A stretch of 64,000 nt of DNA from Eledone cirrhosa. Its lineage: Eukaryota; Mollusca; Cephalopoda; Octopoda; Eledonidae. Below, piece by piece: positions 23,661-36,800 of the stretch (positions within the stretch are counted from its first letter, which is position 1; the number at the start of each line of letters is the position of its first letter). The notes under the pieces are model-generated. The model made no database searches. It was not told the origin of the DNA and saw only the letters and a program-made list of their open reading frames with translations. Made by a program: the position numbers and the translations under genes. Where the stretch lies: the NCBI GenBank assembly GCA_964016885.1, contig OZ024758.1:40032485-40096484 (forward strand). The letters run 5' to 3'.

Positions 23661-26600
23661 GCTTAGGATAGCTTAGGATAGCTTAGCTTAGCTTAGCTTA
23701 GGATAGCTTACCTTAGCTTAGGATAGATTAGCTTAGCTTAGCTTAGGATAGCTTAGCTTAGCTTAGGATAGCTTAGCTTAGCTTAGCTTAGGATAGCTTA
23801 GCTTAGGATAGCTTAGCTTAGGATAGCTTAGCTTAGGATAGCTTAGCTTAGGATAGCTTAGCTTAGGATAGCTTAGCTTAGCTTAGCTTAGGTTAGCTTA
23901 GCTTAGCTTAGCTTAGGATAGCTTAGCTTAGGATAGCTTAGGATAGCTTAGCTTAGCTTAGCTTAGGATAGCTTAGCTTAGCTTAGCTTAGTATAGCTTA
24001 GCTTAGCTTAGCTTAGGATAGCTTAGCTTAGCTTAGCTTAGGATAGCTTAGCTTAGCTTAGGATAGCTTAGCTTAGCTTAGCTTAGGATAGCTTAGCTTA
24101 GCTTAGCTTAGGATAGCTTAGCTTAGCTTAGCTTAGGATAGCTTAGCTTAGCTTAGTTTAGGATAGCTTAGGTTAGGATAGCTTAGCTTAGCTTAGCTTA
24201 GGATAGCTTAGCTTAGCTTAGCTTAGCTTAGGATAGCTTAGCTTAGCTTAGCTTAGGATAGCTTAGCTTAGCTTAGGATAGCTTAGCTTAGCTTAGCTTA
24301 GGATAGCTTAGCTTAGCTTAGCTTAGGATAGCTTAGCTTAGCTTAGCTTAGGATAGCTTAGCTTAGCTTAGCTTAGGATAGCTTAGCTTAGCTTGGCTTA
24401 GGATAGCCTAGCTTAGCTTAGCTTAGGATGGCTTAGCTTAGCTTAGCTTAGGATAGCTTAGCTTAGCTTAGCTTAGCTTAGTTTAGGATAGCTTAGCTTA
24501 GCTTAGCTTAGGATAGCTTAGGATAGCTTAGCTTAGGATAGCTTAGGATAGCTTAGCTTAGGATAGCTTAGGATAGCTTAGCTTAGGATAGCTTAGCTTA
24601 GGATAGCTTAGCTTAGGATAGCTTATGATAGCTTAGCTTAGGATAGCTTAGGATAGCTTAGGATAGCTTAGCTTAGGATAGCTTAGCTTAGGATAGCTTA
24701 GGAAAGCTTAGCTTAGCTTAGCTTAGGATAGCTTAGCTTAGCTTAGGATAGCTTAGCTTAGCTTAGCTTAGCTTAGGATAGCTTAGCTTAGCTTAGCTTA
24801 GGATAGCTTAGGATAGCTTAGCTTAGGATAACTTAGGATAGCTTAGCTTAGGATAGCTTAGGATAGCTTAGCTTAGGATAGCTTAGCTTAGGATAGCTTA
24901 GCTTAGCTTAGCTTAGCTTAGGATAGCTTAGGATAGCTTAGGATAGCTTAGCTTAGGATAGCTTAGCTTAGGATAGCTTAGGATAGCTTAGCTTAGCTTA
25001 GCTTAGGATAGCTTAGCTTAGCTTAGCTTAGGATAGCTTAGCTTAGCTTAGCTTAGCTTAGGATAGCTTAGCTTAGCTTAGCTTAGGATAGCTTAGGATA
25101 GCTTAGCTTAGGATAGCTTAGGATAGCTTAGATTAGGATAGCTTAGGATAGCTTAGCTTAGGATAGCTTAGGATAGCTTAGCTTAGGATAGCTTAGGATA
25201 GCTTAGCTTAGGATAGCTTAGCTTAGGATAGCTTAGGATAGCTTAGCTTAGCTTAGCTTAGGTTAGCTTAGCTTAGCTTAGCTTAGGATAGCTTAGCTTA
25301 GCTTAGCTTAGGATAGCTTAGCTTGGGATAGCTTAGGATAGCTTAGCTTAGGATAGCTTAGCTTAGGATAGCTTAGGATAGCTTAGCTTAGCTTAGCTTA
25401 GGATAGCTTACCTTAGCTTAGGATAGATTAGCTTAGCTTAGCTTAGGATAGCTTAGCTTAGCTTAGGATAGCTTAGCTTAGCTTAGCTTAGGATAGCTTA
25501 GCTTAGGATAGCTTAGCTTAGGATAGCTTAGCTTAGGATAGCTTAGCTTAGGATAGCTTAGCTTAGGATAGCTTAGCTTAGCTTAGGTTAGCTTAGCTTA
25601 GCTTAGCTTAGGATAGCTTAGCTTAGCTTAGCTTAGTATAGCTTAGCTTAGCTTAGCTTAGGATAGCTTAGCTTAGCTTAGCTTAGGATAGCTTAGCTTA
25701 GCTTAGGATAGCTTAGCTTAGCTTAGCTTAGGATAGCTTAGCTTAGCTTAGCTTAGGATAGCTTAGCTTAGCTTAGCTTAGGATAGCTTAGCTTAGCTTA
25801 GTTTAGGATAGCTTAGGTTAGGATAGCTTAGCTTAGCTTAGCTTAGGATAGCTTAGCTTAGCTTAGCTTAGCTTAGGATAGCTTAGCTTAGCTTAGCTTA
25901 GGATAGCTTAGCTTAGCTTAGGATAGCTTAGCTTAGCTTAGCTTAGGATAGCTTAGCTTAGCTTGGCTTAGGATAGCCTAGCTTAGCTTAGCTTAGGATG
26001 GCTTAGCTTAGCTTAGCTTAGGATAGCTTAGCTTAGCTTAGCTTAGCTTAGTTTAGGATAGCTTAGCTTAGCTTAGCTTAGGATAGCTTAGGATAGCTTA
26101 GCTTAGGATAGCTTAGGATAGCTTAGCTTAGGATAGCTTAGGATAGCTTAGCTTAGGATAGCTTAGCTTAGGATAGCTTAGCTTAGGATAGCTTATGATA
26201 GCTTAGCTTAGGATAGCTTAGGATAGCTTAGGATAGCTTAGCTTAGGATAGCTTAGCTTAGGATAGCTTAGGAAAGCTTAGCTTAGCTTAGCTTAGGATA
26301 GCTTAGCTTAGCTTAGGATAGCTTAGCTTAGCTTAGCTTAGCTTAGGATAGCTTAGCTTAGCTTAGCTTAGGATAGCTTAGGATAGCTTAGCTTAGGATA
26401 ACTTAGGATAGCTTAGCTTAGGATAGCTTAGCTTAGGATAGCTTAGCTTAGCTTAGCTTAGCTTAGGATAGCTTAGGATAGCTTAGGATAGCTTAGCTTA
26501 GGATAGCTTAGCTTAGGATAGCTTAGGATAGCTTAGCTTAGCTTAGCTTAGGATAGCTTAGCTTAGCTTAGCTTAGGATAGCTTAGCTTAGCTTAGCTTA
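23580..26600 (+). repeat. Two tandem copies of 1.57-1.70 kb
   Basis: GCTTG-GGATA near 23621 and 25321 are 1700 bp apart. GTATA at 23991 and 25636, and GGTTA-GGATA at 24171 and 25816, are 1645 bp apart. GCCTA at 24407 and 25977, a GCTTATGATA variant at 24621 and 26191, and AACTTA near 24830 and 26400 are 1570 bp apart. Each step is a multiple of 5. An earlier relative of the GGTTA/GCCTA pair lies at 20697 and 20937, about 3470 bp before copy 1, so this block has been copied at least twice. Confidence 0.8.
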
Positions 26601-26899
26601 GCTTAGGATAGCTTAGCTTAGCTTAGCTTAGGATAGCTTAGGATAGCTTAGCTTAGGATAGCTTAGGATAGCTTAGCTTAGGATAGCTTAGGATAGCTTA
26701 GCTTAGGATAGCTTAGGATAGCTTAGCTTAGGATAGCTTAGCTTAGGATAGCTTAGGATAGCTTAGCTTAGCTTAGCTTAGGATAGCTTAGCTTAGCTTA
26801 GCTTAGGATAGCTTAGCTTAGCTTAGCTTAGGATAGCTTAGCTTAGCTTACCTTAGGATAGCTTAGCTTAGCTTAGGATAGCTTAGCTTAGGATAGCTT

Positions 26900-28740
26900 A
26901 GCTTAGGATAGCTTAGCTTAGGATAGCTTAGCTTAGGTTAGCTTAGCTTAGCTTAGCTTAGGATAGCTTAGGATAGCTTAGCTTAGGATAGCTTAGCTTA
27001 GCTTAGCTTAGGATAGCTTAGCTTAGGATAGCTTAGCTTAGCTTAGCTTAGGATAGCTTAGCTTAGGATAGCTTAGGATAGCTTAGCTTAGCTTAGCTTA
27101 AGATAGCTTAGCTTAGCTTAGGATAGCTTAGCTTAGCTTAGCTTAGGATAGCTTAGCTTAGCTTAGCTTAGGATAGCTTAGCTTAGCTTATCTTAGGATA
27201 GCTTAGGATAGCTTAGCTTAGCTTAGCTTAGCTTAGCTTAGGATAGCTTAGCTTAGCTTAGCTTAGGATAGCTTAGCTTAGCTTAGCTTAGGATAGCTTA
27301 GCTTAGCTTAGGATAGCTTAGCTTAGCTTAGCTTAGCTTAGGATAGCTTAGCTTAGCTTAGCTTAGGATAGCTTAGCTTAGGATAGCTTAGGATAGCTTA
27401 GCTTAGGATAGCTTAGCTTAGGATAGCTTAGCTTAGCTTAGCTTAGGATAGCTTAGGATAGCTTAGGATAGCTTAGCTTAGGATAGCTTAGGATAGCTTA
27501 GCTTAGCTTAGCTTAGGATAGCTTAGCTTAGCTTAGCTTAGGATAGCTTAGCTTAGCTTAGCTTAGGATAGCTTAGGATAGCTTAGCTTAGGATAGCTTA
27601 GGATAGCTTAGCTTAGGATAGCTTAGGATAGCTTAGCTTAGGATAGCTTAGGATAGCTTAGCTTAGGATAGCTTAGCTTAGGATAGCTTAGGATAGCTTA
27701 GCTTAGGATAGCTTAGCTTAGGATAGCTTAGCTTAGGATAGCTTAGGATAGCTTAGCTTAGCTTAGCTTAGGATAGCTTAGCTTAGCTTAGCTTAGGATA
27801 GCTTAGCTTAGCTTAGCTTAGGATAGCTTAGGATAGCTTAGCTTAGCTTAGCTTAGCTTAGGATAGCTTAGCTTAGCTTAGCTTAGGATAGCTTAGCTTA
27901 GCTTAGGATAGCTTAGCTTAGCTTAGCTTAGGATAGCTTAGCTTAGATTAGCTTAGGATAGCTTAGCTTAGCTTAGCTTAGGATAGCTTAGGTTAGCTTA
28001 GGATAGCTTAGCTTAGGATAGCTTAGCTTAGGATAGCTTAGCTTAGGTTAGCTTAGCTTAGCTTAGGATAGCTTAGGATAGCTTAGCTTAGGATAGCTTA
28101 GCTTAGCTTAGGATAGCTTAGCTTAGCTTAGGATAGCTTAGCTTAGCTTAGCTTAGCTTAGGATAGCTTAGCTTAGGATAGCTTAGGATAGCTTAGCTTA
28201 GCTTAGGATAGCTTAGCTTAGCTTAGCTTAGGATAGCTTAGCTTAGCTTAGCTTAGGATAGCTTAGGATAGCTTAGCTTAGCTTAGCTTAGGATAGCTTA
28301 GCTTAGCTTAGCTTAGGATAGCTTAGCTTAGCTTAGCTTAGGATAGCTTAGCTTAGCTTAGGATAGCTTAGCTTAGCTTAGCTTAGCTTAGGATAGCTTA
28401 GCTTAGCTTAGCTTAGGATAGCTTAGCTTAGCTTAGGATAGCTTAGCTTAGCTTAGCTTAGGATAGCTTAGCTTAGCTTAGCTTAGGATAGCTTAGCTTA
28501 GCTTAGCTTAGGATAGCTTAGCTTAGCTTAGGATAGCTTAGCTTAGCTTAGGATAGCTTAGCTTAGCTTAGGATAGCTTAGCTTAGCTTAGCTTAGCTTA
28601 GCTTAGGATAGCTTAGCTTAGCTTAGCTTAGGATAGCTTAGCTTAGCTTAGCTTAGGATAGCTTAGCTTAGCTTAGCTTAGGATAGCTTAGCTTAGCTTA
28701 GGATAGCTTAGCTTAGCTTAGCTTAGGATAGCTTAGCTTA
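26900..28740 (+). repeat. Satellite stretch not assigned to a block
   Basis: Only GCTTA and GGATA units with a few variants: AAGATA near 27100, TCTTA near 27190, GATTA near 27950 and GGTTA near 26935, 27990 and 28050. I see no gene, no non-satellite insertion and no convincing kilobase partner by eye. The unit order looks more canonical than in the neighbouring blocks, which removes the landmarks needed to trace copies. Confidence 0.6.
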
Positions 28741-31700
28741 GCTGAGCTTAGGATAGCTTAGGATAGCTTAGCTTAGGATAGCTTAGGATAGCTTACCTTA
28801 GGAGAGCTTAGCTTAGGAAAGCTTATCTTAGGATAGCTTAGGATAGCTTAGCTTAGGATAGCTTAGCTTAGGATAGCTTAGCTTAGGATAGCTTAGGATA
28901 GCTTAGCTTAGCTTAGCTTAGGATAGCTTAGCTTAGCTTAGCTTAGGATAGCTTAGCTTAGCTTAGCTTAGGATAGCTTAGCTTAGCTTAGGATAGCTTA
29001 GGATAGCTTAGCTTAGGATAGCTTAGGATAGCTTAGCTTAGGATAGCTTAGGATAGCTTAGCTTAGGATAGCTTAGCTTAGGATAGCTTAGGATAGCTTA
29101 GCTTAGCTTAGCTTAGGATAGCTTAGGATAGCTTAGCTTAGGATAGCTTAGGATAGCTTAGCTTAGCTTAGCTTAGGATAGCTTAGCTTAGCTTAGCTTA
29201 GGATAGCTTAGCTTAGCTTAGCTTAGGATAGCTTAGCTTAGCTTAGCTTAGGATAGCTTAGGATAGCTTAGCTTAGGATAGCTTAGGATAGCTTAGCTTA
29301 GGATAGCTTAGGATAGCTTAGCTTAGGATAGCTTAGCTTAGCTTAGGATAGCTTAGCTTAGCTTAGCTTAGGATAGCTTAGCTTGGGATAGCTTAGGATA
29401 GCTTAGCTTAGGATAGCTTAGCTTAGGATAGCTTAGGATAGCTTAGCTTAGCTTAGCTTAGGATAGCTTAGCTTAGCATAGCTTCGGATAGCTTAGCTTA
29501 GCTTAGGATAGCTTAGCTTAGCTTAGCTTAGGATAGCTTAGCTTAGCTTAGCTTAGGATAGCTTAGCTAAGCTTAGCTTAGGATAGCTTAGCTTAGCTTA
29601 GCTTAGAATAGCTTAGCTTAGGATAGCTTAGCTTAGGATAGCTTAGCTTAGGATAGCTTAGGATAGCTTAGCTTAGGATAGCTTAGGATAGCTTAGCTTA
29701 GGATAGCTTAGCTTAGCTTAGCTTAGGATAGCTTAGCTTAGCTTAGGATAGCTTAGCTTAGCTTAGCTTAGGATAGCTTAGCTTAGGATAGCTTAGGAAA
29801 GCTTAGCTTAGCTTAGCTTAGGATAGCTTAGCTTAGCTTAGCTTAGGATAGCTTAGCTTAGCTTAGGATAGCTTAGCTTAGCTTAGGATAGCTTAGCTTA
29901 GCTTAGCTTAGGATAGCTTAGCTTAGCTTAGCTTAGGATAGCTTAGCTTAGCTTAGCATAGGATAGCTTAGCTTAGCTTAGCTTAGGATAGCTTAGCTTA
30001 GCTTAGCTTAGGATAGCTTAGCTTAGGATAGCTTAGCTTAGCTTAGCTTAGGATAGCTTAGCTTAGCTTAGCTTAGGATAGCTTAGCTTAGCTTAGCTTA
30101 GGATAGCTTAGCTTAGCTTAGCTTAGGATAGCTTAGCTTAGATTAGCTTAGGATAGCTTCGCTTAGCTTAGCTTAGGATAGCTTAGCTTAGTTTAGGAAA
30201 GCTTAGCTTAGCTTAGCTTAGGATAGCTTAGCTTAGCTTAGGATAGCTTAGCTTAGCTTAGGATAGCTTAGCTTAGCTTAGCTTAGGATAGCTTAGCTTA
30301 GCTTAGCTTAGGATAGCTTAGCTTAGCATAGCTTAGGATAGCTTAGCTTAGCTTAGGATAGCTTAGCTTAGCTTAGCTTAGCTTAGGATAGCTTAGCTTA
30401 GCTTAGCTTAGGATAGCTTAGCTTAGCTTAGGATAGCTTAGCTTAGCTTAGCTTAGGATAGCTTAGCTTAGCTTAGCTTAGGATAGCTTAGCTTAGCTTA
30501 GCTTAGGATAGCTTAGCTTAGCTTAGGATAGCTTAGCTTAGCTTAGGATAGCTTAGCTTAGCTTAGGATAGCTTAGCTTAGCTTAGCTTAGCTTAGCTTA
30601 GGATAGCTTAGCTTAGCTTAGCTTAGGATAGCTTAGCTTAGCTTAGCTTAGGATAGCTTAGCTTAGCTTAGCTTAGGATAGCTTAGCTTAGCTTAGGATA
30701 GCTTAGCTTAGCTTAGCTTAGGATAGCTTAGCTTAGCTGAGCTTAGGATAGCTTAGGATAGCTTAGCTTAGGATAGCTTAGGATAGCTTACCTTAGGAGA
30801 GCTTAGCTTAGGAAAGCTTATCTTAGGATAGCTTAGGATAGCTTAGCTTAGGATAGCTTAGCTTAGGATAGCTTAGCTTAGGATAGCTTAGGATAGCTTA
30901 GCTTAGCTTAGCTTAGGATAGCTTAGCTTAGCTTAGCTTAGGATAGCTTAGCTTAGCTTAGCTTAGGATAGCTTAGCTTAGCTTAGCTTAGGATATCTTA
31001 GGATAGCTTAGCTTAGGATAGCTTAGGATAGCTTAGCTTAGGATAGCTTAGGATAGCTTAGCTTAGGATAGCTTAGCTTAGGATAGCTTAGGATAGCTTA
31101 GCTTAGCTTAGCTTAGGATAGCTTAGGATAGCTTAGCTTAGGATAGCTTAGGATAGCTTAGCTTAGCTTAGCTTAGGATAGCTTAGCTTAGCTTAGCTTA
31201 GGATAGCTTAGCTTAGCTTAGCTTAGGATAGCTTAGCTTAGCTTAGCTTAGGATAGCTTAGGATAGCTTAGGATAGCTTAGCTTAGCTTAGCTTAGGATA
31301 GCTTAGCTTGGGATAGCTTAGGATAGCTTAGCTTAGGATAGCTTAGCTTAGGATAGCTTAGGATAGCTTAGCTTAGCTTAGCTTAGGATAGCTTAGCTTA
31401 GCTTAGCTTAGGATAGCTTAGCTTAGCTTAGCTTAGGATAGCTTAGCTTAGCTTAGGATAGCTTAGCTTAGCTTAGCTTAGGATAGCTTAGCTTGGGATA
31501 GCTTAGGATAGCTTAGCTTAGGATAGCTTAGCTTAGGATAGCTTAGGATAGCTTAGCTTAGCTTAGCTTAGGATAGCTTAGCTTAGCATAGCTTCGGATA
31601 GCTTAGCTTAGCTTAGGATAGCTTAGCTTAGCTTAGCTTAGGATAGCTTAGCTTAGCTTAGCTTAGGATAGCTTAGCTAAGCTTAGCTTAGGATAGCTTA

Positions 31701-32460
31701 GCTTAGCTTAGCTTAGAATAGCTTAGCTTAGGATAGCTTAGCTTAGGATAGCTTAGCTTAGGATAGCTTAGGATAGCTTAGCTTAGGATAGCTTAGGATA
31801 GCTTAGCTTAGGATAGCTTAGCTTAGCTTAGCTTAGGATAGCTTAGCTTAGCTTAGGATAGCTTAGCTTAGCTTAGCTTAGGATAGCTTAGCTTAGGATA
31901 GCTTAGGAAAGCTTAGCTTAGCTTAGCTTAGGATAGCTTAGCTTAGCTTAGCTTAGGATAGCTTAGCTTAGCTTAGGATAGCTTAGCTTAGCTTAGGATA
32001 GCTTAGCTTAGCTTAGCTTAGGATAGCTTAGCTTAGCTTAGCTTAGGATAGCTTAGCTTAGCTTAGCATAGGATAGCTTAGCTTAGCTTAGCTTAGGATA
32101 GCTTAGCTTAGCTTAGCTTAGGATAGCTTAGCTTAGGATAGCTTAGCTTAGCTTAGCTTAGGATAGCTTAGCTTAGCTTAGCTTAGGATAGCTTAGCTTA
32201 GCTTAGCTTAGGATAGCTTAGCTTAGCTTAGCTTAGGATAGCTTAGCTTAGATTAGCTTAGGATAGCTTCGCTTAGCTTAGCTTAGGATAGCTTAGCTTA
32301 GTTTAGGAAAGCTTAGCTTAGCTTAGCTTAGGATAGCTTAGCTTAGCTTAGGATAGCTTAGCTTAGCTTAGGATAGCTTAGCTTAGCTTAGCTTAGGATA
32401 GCTTAGCTTAGCTTAGCTTAGGATAGCTTAGCTTAGCATAGGATAGCTTAGCTTAGCTTA
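28741..32460 (+). repeat. Two tandem copies of 2.0-2.1 kb
   Basis: A CTGAG variant (GCTGA) at 28741 and 30736, and CCTTA-GGAGA with GGAAA and TCTTA following at 28795 and 30790, are 1995 bp apart. From the GCATA/TTCGG landmark (29481 and 31591) onward the offset is a constant 2110 bp: GCTAA at 29566 and 31676, GATTA at 30141 and 32251, GTTTA followed by GGAAA at 30191 and 32301. The second copy thus gained 115 bp (23 pentamers) between these two landmark groups. The matching order of rare variants leaves little doubt that the two are copies. Confidence 0.85.
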
Positions 32461-33899
32461 GCTTAGGATAGCTTAGCTTAGCTTAGCTTAGGATAGCTTA
32501 GCTTAGGATAGCTTAGCTTAGCTTAGCTTAGGATAGCTTAGGATAGCTTAGCTTAGGATAGCTTAGCTTAGGATAGCTTAGGAAAGCTTAGCTTAGCTTA
32601 GCTTAGGATAGCTTAGCTTAGCTTAGCTTAGGATAGCTTAGCTTAGCTTAGCTTAGGATAGCTTAGGATAGCTTAGCTTAGGATAGCTTAGGATAGCTTA
32701 GCTTAGGATAGCTTAGCTTAGGATAGCTTAGCTTAGGATAGCTTAGGATAGCTTAGCTTAGGATAGCTTAGGATAGCTTAGCTTAGCTTAGCTTAGGATA
32801 GCTTAGCTTAGCTTAGCTTAGGATAGCTTAGCTTAGCTTAGCTTAGGATAGCTTAGGATAGCTTAGCTTAGGATAGCTTAGGATAGCTTAGCTTAGGATA
32901 GCTTAGGATAGCTTAGCTTAGGAAGCTTAGGATAGCTTAGCTTAGGATAGCTTAGCTTAGAATAGCTTATCTTAGCTTAGCTTAGCTTAGGATAGCTTAG
33001 GATAGCTTAGCTTAGGATAGCTTAGCTTAGCTTAGCTTAGGATAGCTTAGCTTAGCTTAGGATAGCTTAGCTTAGCTTAGCTTAGAATAGCTTAGCTTAG
33101 CTTAGGATAGCTTAGCTTAGCTTAGCTTAGGATAGCTTAGCTTAGCTTAGGATATCTTAGCTTAGCTTAGCTTAGCTTAGGATAGCTTAGGATAGCTTAG
33201 CTTAGGATAGCTTAGCTTAGGTTAGCTTAGCTTAGCTTAGCTTAGGATAGCTTAGGATAGCTTAGCTTAGGATAGCTTAGCTTAGCTTAGCTTAGGATAG
33301 CTTAGCTTAGCTTAGCTTAGGAGAGCTTAGCTTAGCTTAGCTTAGGATAGCTTAGCTTAGGATAGCTTAGGATAGCTTAGCTTAGCTTAGGATAGCTTAG
33401 CTTAGCTTAGCTTAGGATAGCTTAGCTTAGCTTAGGATAGCTTAGCTTAGCTTAGCTTAGGATAGCTTAGCTTAGCTTAGCTTAGGATAGCTTAGCTTAG
33501 CTTAGCTTAGGATAGCTTAGCTTAGCTTAGGATAGCTTAGGATAGCTTAGGATAGCTTAGCTTAGCTTAGGATAGCTTAGCTTAGCTTAGCTTATGATAG
33601 CTTAGCTTAGCTTAGCTTAGGATAGCTTAGCTTAGCTTAGGATAGCTTAGCTTAGCTTAGCTTAGGTTAGCTTAGCTTAGCTTAGCTTAGGATAGCTTAG
33701 CTTAGCTTAGCTTAGGATAGATTAGCTTAGCTTAGCTTAGGATAGCTTAGCTTAGCTTAGCTTAGGATAGCTTAGCTTAGCTTAGCTTAGGATAGCTTAG
33801 CTTAGCTTAGGATAGCTTAGCTTAGCTTAGCTTAGGATAGCTTAGCTTAGCTTAGGATAGCTTAGCTTAGCTTAGCTTAGCTTAGGAGAGCTTAGCTTA

Positions 33900-36800
33900 G
33901 CTTAGCTTAGGATAGCTTAGCTTAGCTTAGCTTAGGATAGCTTAGCTTAGCTTAGGATAGCTTAGCTTAGCTTAGCTTATCTTAGCTTAGGATAGCTTAG
34001 CTTAGCTTAGCTTAGGATAGCTTAGCTTAGCTTAGCTTAGGATAGCTTAGGATAGCTTAGCTTAGGATAGCTTAGGATAGCTTACCTTAGGATAGCTTAG
34101 CTTAGGATAGCTTAGCTTAGGATAGCTTAGGATAGCTTAGCTTAGCTTAGCTTAGGATAACTTAGCTTAGCTTAGCTTAGGATAGCTTAGCTTAGCTTAG
34201 CTTAGGATAGCTTAGCTTAGCTTAGGATAGCTTAGCTTAGCTTAGCTTAGGATAGCTTAGCTTAGCTTAGCTTAGGAGAGCTTAGCTTAGGATAGCTTAG
34301 CTTAGGATAGCTTAGCTTAGGATAGCTTAGGATAGCTTAGCTTAGGATAGCTTAGGATAGCTTAGCTTCGGATAGCTTAGCTTAGCTAAGGATTGCTTAG
34401 CTTAGGATATCTTAGGATAGCTTAGCTTAGCTTAGCTTAGGATAGCTTAGCTTAGCTTAGGATAGCTTATCTTAGCTTAGGATAGCTTAGCTTAGCTTAG
34501 GATAGCTTAGCTTAGCTTAGGATAGCTTAGCTTAGCTTAGCTTAGGATAGCTTAGCTTAGCTTAGCTTAGGATAGCTTAGCTTAGCTTAGCTTAGGATAG
34601 CTTAGCTTAGCTTAGCTTAGGATAGCTTAATTTAGCTTAGGAGAGCTTAGCTTAGCTTAGCTTAGGATAGCTTAGCTTAGCTTAGGATAGCTTAGCTTAG
34701 CTTAGCTTAGGATAGCTTAGCTTAGCTTAGTTTAGGATAGCTTAGCTTAGCTTAGCTTAGCTTAGGATAGCTTAGCTTAGCTTAGCTTAGCTTAGGATAG
34801 CTTAGCTTAGCTTAGGATAGCTTAGCTTAGCTTAGCTTAGGATAGCTTAGCTTAGCTTAGGATAGCTTAGCTTAGCTTAGCTTAGGATAGCTTAGCTTAG
34901 CTTAGCTTAGGATAGCTTAGCTTAGCTTAGCTTAGCTTAGGATAGTTTAGCTTAGCTTAGCTTAGCTTAGGATAGCTTAGCTTAGCTTAGGATAGCTTAG
35001 GATAGCTTAGCTTAGGATAGCTTAGCATAGCTTAGCTTAGGATAGCTTAGCTTAGGATAGCTTAGCTTAGGATAGCTTAGGATAGCTTAGCTTAGCTTAG
35101 CTTAGGATAGCTTAGCTTAGCTTAGCTTAGGATAGCTTAGCTTAGCTTAGCTTAGGATAGCTTAGGATAGCTTAGCTTAGGATAGCTTAGGATAGCTTAG
35201 CTTAGGAAAGCTTAGGATAGCTTAGCTTAGGATAGCTTAGGATAGCTTAGCTTAGGATAGCTTAGGATAGCTTAGCTTAGCTTAGCTTAGGATAGCTTAG
35301 CTTAGCTTAGCCTAGGTAGCTTAGCTTAGCTTAGCTTAGGATAGCTTAGGATAGCTTAGCTTAGGATAGCTTAGGATAGCTTAGCTTATGATAGCTTAGC
35401 TTAGGATAGCTTAGGATAGCTTAGCTTAGGATAGCTTAGCTTAGGATAGCTTAGGATAGCTTAGCTTAGCTTAGCTTAGGATAGCTTAGCTTAGCTTAGG
35501 ATAGCTTAGCTTCGCTTAGCTTAGCTTAGGATAGCTTAGCTTAGCTTAGCTTAGGATAGCTTAGCTTAGCTTAGCTTAGGATAGCTTAGGATAGCTTAGC
35601 TTAGGATAGCTTAGGATAGCTTAGCTTAGGATAGCTTAGGATAGCTTAGCTTAGCTTAGCTTAGGATAGCTTAGCTTAGCTTAGCTTAGGTAGCTTAGCT
35701 TAGCTTAGCTTAGGATAGCTTAGGATAGCTTAGCTTAGGATAGCTTAGCTTAGCTTAGGATAGCTTAGCTTAGCTTAGCTTAGGATAGCTTAGCTTAGCT
35801 TAGCTTAGGATAGCTTAGCTTAGCTTAGGATAGCTTAGCTTAGCTTAGGATAGCTTAGCTTAGCTTAGGATAGCTTAGCTTAGCTTAGCTTAGCTTAGGA
35901 GAGCTTAGCTTAGCTTAGCTTAGGATAGCTTAGCTTAGCTTAGCTTAGGATAGCTTAGCTTAGCTTAGGATAGCTTAGCTTAGCTTAGCTTATCTTAGCT
36001 TAGGATAGCTTAGCTTAGCTTAGCTTAGGATAGCTTAGCTTAGCTTAGCTTAGGATAGCTTAGGATAGCTTAGCTTAGGATAGCTTAGGATAGCTTACCT
36101 TAGGATAGCTTAGCTTAGGATAGCTTAGCTTAGGATAGCTTAGGATAGCTTAGCTTAGCTTAGCTTAGGATAACTTAGCTTAGCTTAGCTTAGGATAGCT
36201 TAGCTTAGCTTAGCTTAGGATAGCTTAGCTTAGCTTAGGATAGCTTAGCTTAGCTTAGCTTAGGATAGCTTAGCTTAGCTTAGCTTAGGATAGCTTAGCT
36301 TAGCTTAGGATAGCTTAGCTTAGCTTAGCTTAGGATAGCTTAGCTTAGCTTAGCTTAGGATAGCTTAGCTTAGCTTAGCTTAGCTTAGGATAGTTTAGCT
36401 TAGCTTAGCTTAGCTTAGGATAGCTTAGCTTAGCTTAGGATAGCTTAGGATAGCTTAGCTTAGGATAGCTTAGCATAGCTTAGCTTAGGATAGCTTAGCT
36501 TAGGATAGCTTAGCTTAGGATAGCTTAGGATAGCTTAGCTTAGCTTAGCTTAGGATAGCTTAGCTTAGCTTAGCTTAGGATAGCTTAGCTTAGCTTAGCT
36601 TAGGATAGCTTAGGATAGCTTAGCTTAGGATAGCTTAGGATAGCTTAGCTTAGGAAAGCTTAGGATAGCTTAGCTTAGGATAGCTTAGGATAGCTTAGCT
36701 TAGGATAGCTTAGGATAGCTTAGCTTAGCTTAGCTTAGGATAGCTTAGCTTAGCTTAGCCTAGGTAGCTTAGCTTAGCTTAGCTTAGGATAGCTTAGGAT

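Noticed and set aside
20697..26600. A single constant higher-order period across the window
   Set aside because: Offsets differ between regions (1448 to about 3960 bp) and change within blocks by multiples of 5, so no one period fits.
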